24,285 nt of DNA from CAKRHR01 sp964423195 (lineage in GTDB: Bacteria > Bacillota > Clostridia > Lachnospirales > Lachnospiraceae): assembly GCA_964423195.1 (NCBI GenBank), contig CAYRDY010000023.1, forward strand, positions 1-24,285. Direction: 5' to 3'. Made by a program: the position numbers and the translations under genes. Below the pieces are notes generated by a model. The model searched no databases, was not told where the DNA came from, and saw only the letters and a program-made list of their open reading frames with translations. Shown piece by piece: positions 22,828 through 24,285 of this stretch. How positions within the stretch are numbered: position 1 is the first letter of the stretch; each line of letters starts with the position of its first letter.

Positions 22828-22845
22828 TCGCCGCGCGGGCGGCGA
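22828..22845. repeat. GC-rich intergenic hairpin after DUF35 gene
   Basis: TCGCCGC and GCGGCGA are perfect 7-base arms with a GCGG loop, directly after the DUF35 stop codon. Its GCCGC core resembles the other intergenic hairpins of this window but not their ATGC flanks. Confidence 0.45.
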
Positions 22846-22846
22846 A

Positions 22847-23260
22847 TTACTGATCCTCATCCAGGTCAAACACAACCGTCTTGTAGCCGTCCCTCTGGAA
22901 GATCGCCGCGTGGCAGTTCACCGGCAGCTTGTCGATCAGCTCATTTCTCTTCTTCTTGGTGATGCCGCGCACCACCGCGTTGAATCTCGCGCCCTCCTCG
23001 ATCTCAACCTCGCCGTAGGCGTATTTGCCGAGAGCTTTGTATTCCGGTTTTGAGGAGAGGGCGGCCGGCATGACGATCGAATGCATTTTGGCCTTGCCGC
23101 TGATCTCGGCCCATTCCAGCTCCATGCAGCCGCAGCTGTTGCAGGCATATACCGGAGGGAACTCCATGGCGCCGCAATTCGGACACTTGCGCCCCATGAT
23201 TTTTCCTTCTTCAAGATAATCATAAAATGTCTTGACGACTCTTTCCAACTTTACACTCAT
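22847..23260 (-). CDS. DUF35 Zn-ribbon/OB-fold protein, thiolase partner
   Basis: The 137-residue protein has four zinc-ligand cysteines (Cys26, Cys29, Cys40, Cys43) in KCPNCG and ACNSCG, then an OB-fold (about 55-130). This is the rubredoxin-like plus OB layout of DUF35 proteins. Members bind acyl-CoA thiolases or HMG-CoA synthase, for example in archaeal mevalonate synthesis and in PhlB of diacetylphloroglucinol synthesis, and shape the CoA site. Its ribosome site AGGAGGG directly follows the thiolase stop codon, so the two are coupled, which supports a complex. Specific reaction unknown. Confidence 0.9.
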   Translation of the reverse strand: MSVKLERVVKTFYDYLEEGKIMGRKCPNCGAMEFPPVYACNSCGCMELEWAEISGKAKMHSIVMPAALSSKPEYKALGKYAYGEVEIEEGARFNAVVRGITKKKRNELIDKLPVNCHAAIFQRDGYKTVVFDLDEDQ

Positions 23261-23274
23261 TGATTTTCCCTCCT

Positions 23275-24285
23275 TTAGTCAATCGTCCTGATCAGGACCG
23301 CAGCTACGTTCTGAGCGCCGCCGTAACCGCGGAGCATCGTCGTCTTCGGGAGCTTCTTGACCTGCCGCTCGCCGCAGACGCCTCTCATCTGCATCACCGC
23401 TTCGTAGACATCCGCCAGGCCGGAAGCCGCGTGGGCATGACCGAACGACGTCCTGCCGCCGTTGGTGTTGATCGGCTTGTCCCCGTCATAGGCGGTACGG
23501 CCTTCACAGATATACTTCCAGCCCTCGCCATACGGCAGATAACCCGCGATCTCAGCGGCCACGAGATGGGATGTGATGATAAAGTCATTGGCATAGAAAA
23601 GGTCAAGCTCATCCGGCTTCACACCGGTCACTTCATATACCTGCCTGCAGGCCTCCTCGGTTGCGCGCACCTCGAAGTGCGGGTTGGACGCCTCGACGGC
23701 GGAGCTGCCGATGCCGAGAACCTCAATCGGTTTATGGTCGGCCTTCAGATACTTGTCCACCATGTCCGTCGCGCACACGATCGCCGCGGCGGCGCCGTCG
23801 CACTTCAGCTCCAGACCGCCCGCGCGGAGGAAATCGCCCATCTTTGGATTGTAAGGGGATCTCATGTAATCCATGACATCGTCAAACCCGGCCTCTTTGG
23901 CCAGATCCGCGTACTCTCTGCGCTCGATGGCCAGCGGATCCTTCGCCGCGTTGCGCCTGTTGTTGATGCACATCCAGTTCAGCGTGTCATCCATCTGCTG
24001 ATCGGTCAGACCCCTGGTGCGCTTGTACCACTCGGCGGCGTCGTCATAGATCAGCTCCATGCCGGCCATCATCGACCTGGTGTAGTTGCGGTCGTACAGC
24101 CAGGCGGTGGTCTTTAAGAATTTGTCCATCGTCATCTTCTCGCGCTTGTACGGATGATTGCCGAGGGCAAGACTGTCGCCGAACTCAACGCAGCCAGTCA
24201 GCACGCAGTTGTATTTGCCGGAAGCCACGGCATTCACCGCCTGCTCGATGGCCAGATAACCCGTGCAGCAGGCCTCGGAGTGGTG
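23275..24285 (-). CDS. SCP-x/thiolase-like acyltransferase (5' end outside window)
   Basis: The frame is open to the right edge, giving 336 residues of the C-terminal part. At the edge it reads HHSEACCTGYLAIEQAV, which holds the probable nucleophile Cys. The His region reads NTNGGRTSFGHAHAASG, where common thiolases have GHPxGATG. The C-terminus ends GGAQNVAAVLIRTID, without the second catalytic Cys of classical thiolases, as in SCP-x-type and DUF35-associated enzymes. Such enzymes make or break 3-ketoacyl thioesters as a complex with a DUF35 protein. It leads the readable part of an operon with DUF35, ACP, phosphotransacylase and butyrate kinase. Whether it uses CoA or ACP thioesters is unknown. 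Confidence 0.87.
   Translation of the reverse strand, partial: HHSEACCTGYLAIEQAVNAVASGKYNCVLTGCVEFGDSLALGNHPYKREKMTMDKFLKTTAWLYDRNYTRSMMAGMELIYDDAAEWYKRTRGLTDQQMDDTLNWMCINNRRNAAKDPLAIERREYADLAKEAGFDDVMDYMRSPYNPKMGDFLRAGGLELKCDGAAAAIVCATDMVDKYLKADHKPIEVLGIGSSAVEASNPHFEVRATEEACRQVYEVTGVKPDELDLFYANDFIITSHLVAAEIAGYLPYGEGWKYICEGRTAYDGDKPINTNGGRTSFGHAHAASGLADVYEAVMQMRGVCGERQVKKLPKTTMLRGYGGAQNVAAVLIRTID

Noticed and set aside
23260..24117. Open frame of 285 codons on the plus strand
   Set aside because: Antisense to the thiolase-like gene; low-information, Arg/His/Val-rich product.

Overview
The window looks like chromosomal DNA of an anaerobic, gut-type Firmicute (Clostridia, Lachnospiraceae-like). 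This is inferred from strong GGAGG ribosome sites, butyrate kinase beside a phosphotransacylase, an OFA-type transporter, a BglG/LicR-like regulator and a flavin/Fe-S enoate-reductase-type enzyme. Most genes are GC-rich. Two blocks are clearly AT-richer: the ABC transporter pair (1-2.5 kb) and a toxin-antitoxin-like pair (15.39-16.06 kb); both may be acquired. Three runs of exactly 100 N (5430-5529, 16626-16725, 20720-20819) are assembly gaps, and each cuts a real gene.

Layout. (a) 1-2348, minus: two ABC half-transporters, preceded by a leader with an extended -10 promoter and two tiny ORFs. (b) 2603-2637: a strong terminator. (c) 2690-12676, minus: a catabolic gene array. In transcription order it encodes a FucA-like class II aldolase, an iron-dependent alcohol dehydrogenase, a D-2-hydroxyacid dehydrogenase, a dienoyl-CoA/enoate reductase-type flavoenzyme, a 3-hydroxyacyl-CoA dehydrogenase, a thiolase, a DUF362 protein, a translationally coupled 89-residue orphan and a cyclase-family metal hydrolase. 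(d) 12845-16625, plus: a divergent multi-domain PRD-type regulator, holo-ACP synthase AcpS, the toxin-antitoxin-like pair and a truncated Sfp-type phosphopantetheinyl transferase. (e) 16727-20271, minus: an alpha/beta hydrolase, an OFA-family MFS transporter and a cytoplasmic GH43 glycosidase. (f) 20369-24285, minus: butyrate kinase, a phosphotransacylase, a variant acyl carrier protein, a DUF35 Zn-ribbon/OB protein and an SCP-x-like thiolase that runs off the right edge.

How the genes may work together (inference). Array (c) could reduce, cleave and thiolyse an unidentified oxygenated or cyclic substrate to acyl-CoA. The phosphotransacylase and kinase of block (f) could then recover ATP through acyl phosphate, or run in reverse to activate an acid. 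A stand-alone ACP in a thiolase/DUF35 operon, with two phosphopantetheinyl transferases about 6-8 kb away, suggests an ACP-dependent acyl pathway. I cannot name the substrate. The set does not match any complete pathway I can identify with confidence, so these two modules are the best candidates for an undescribed system.

Noncoding structure is rich: a predicted three-way-junction element (3658-3741), a small family of ATGCGCCGC intergenic hairpins, a large palindrome in the leader of the flavoenzyme gene (9665-9697), and a palindromic operator candidate in the divergent promoter region (12762-12771). I saw no tRNA, rRNA, CRISPR array, insertion sequence or phage gene.
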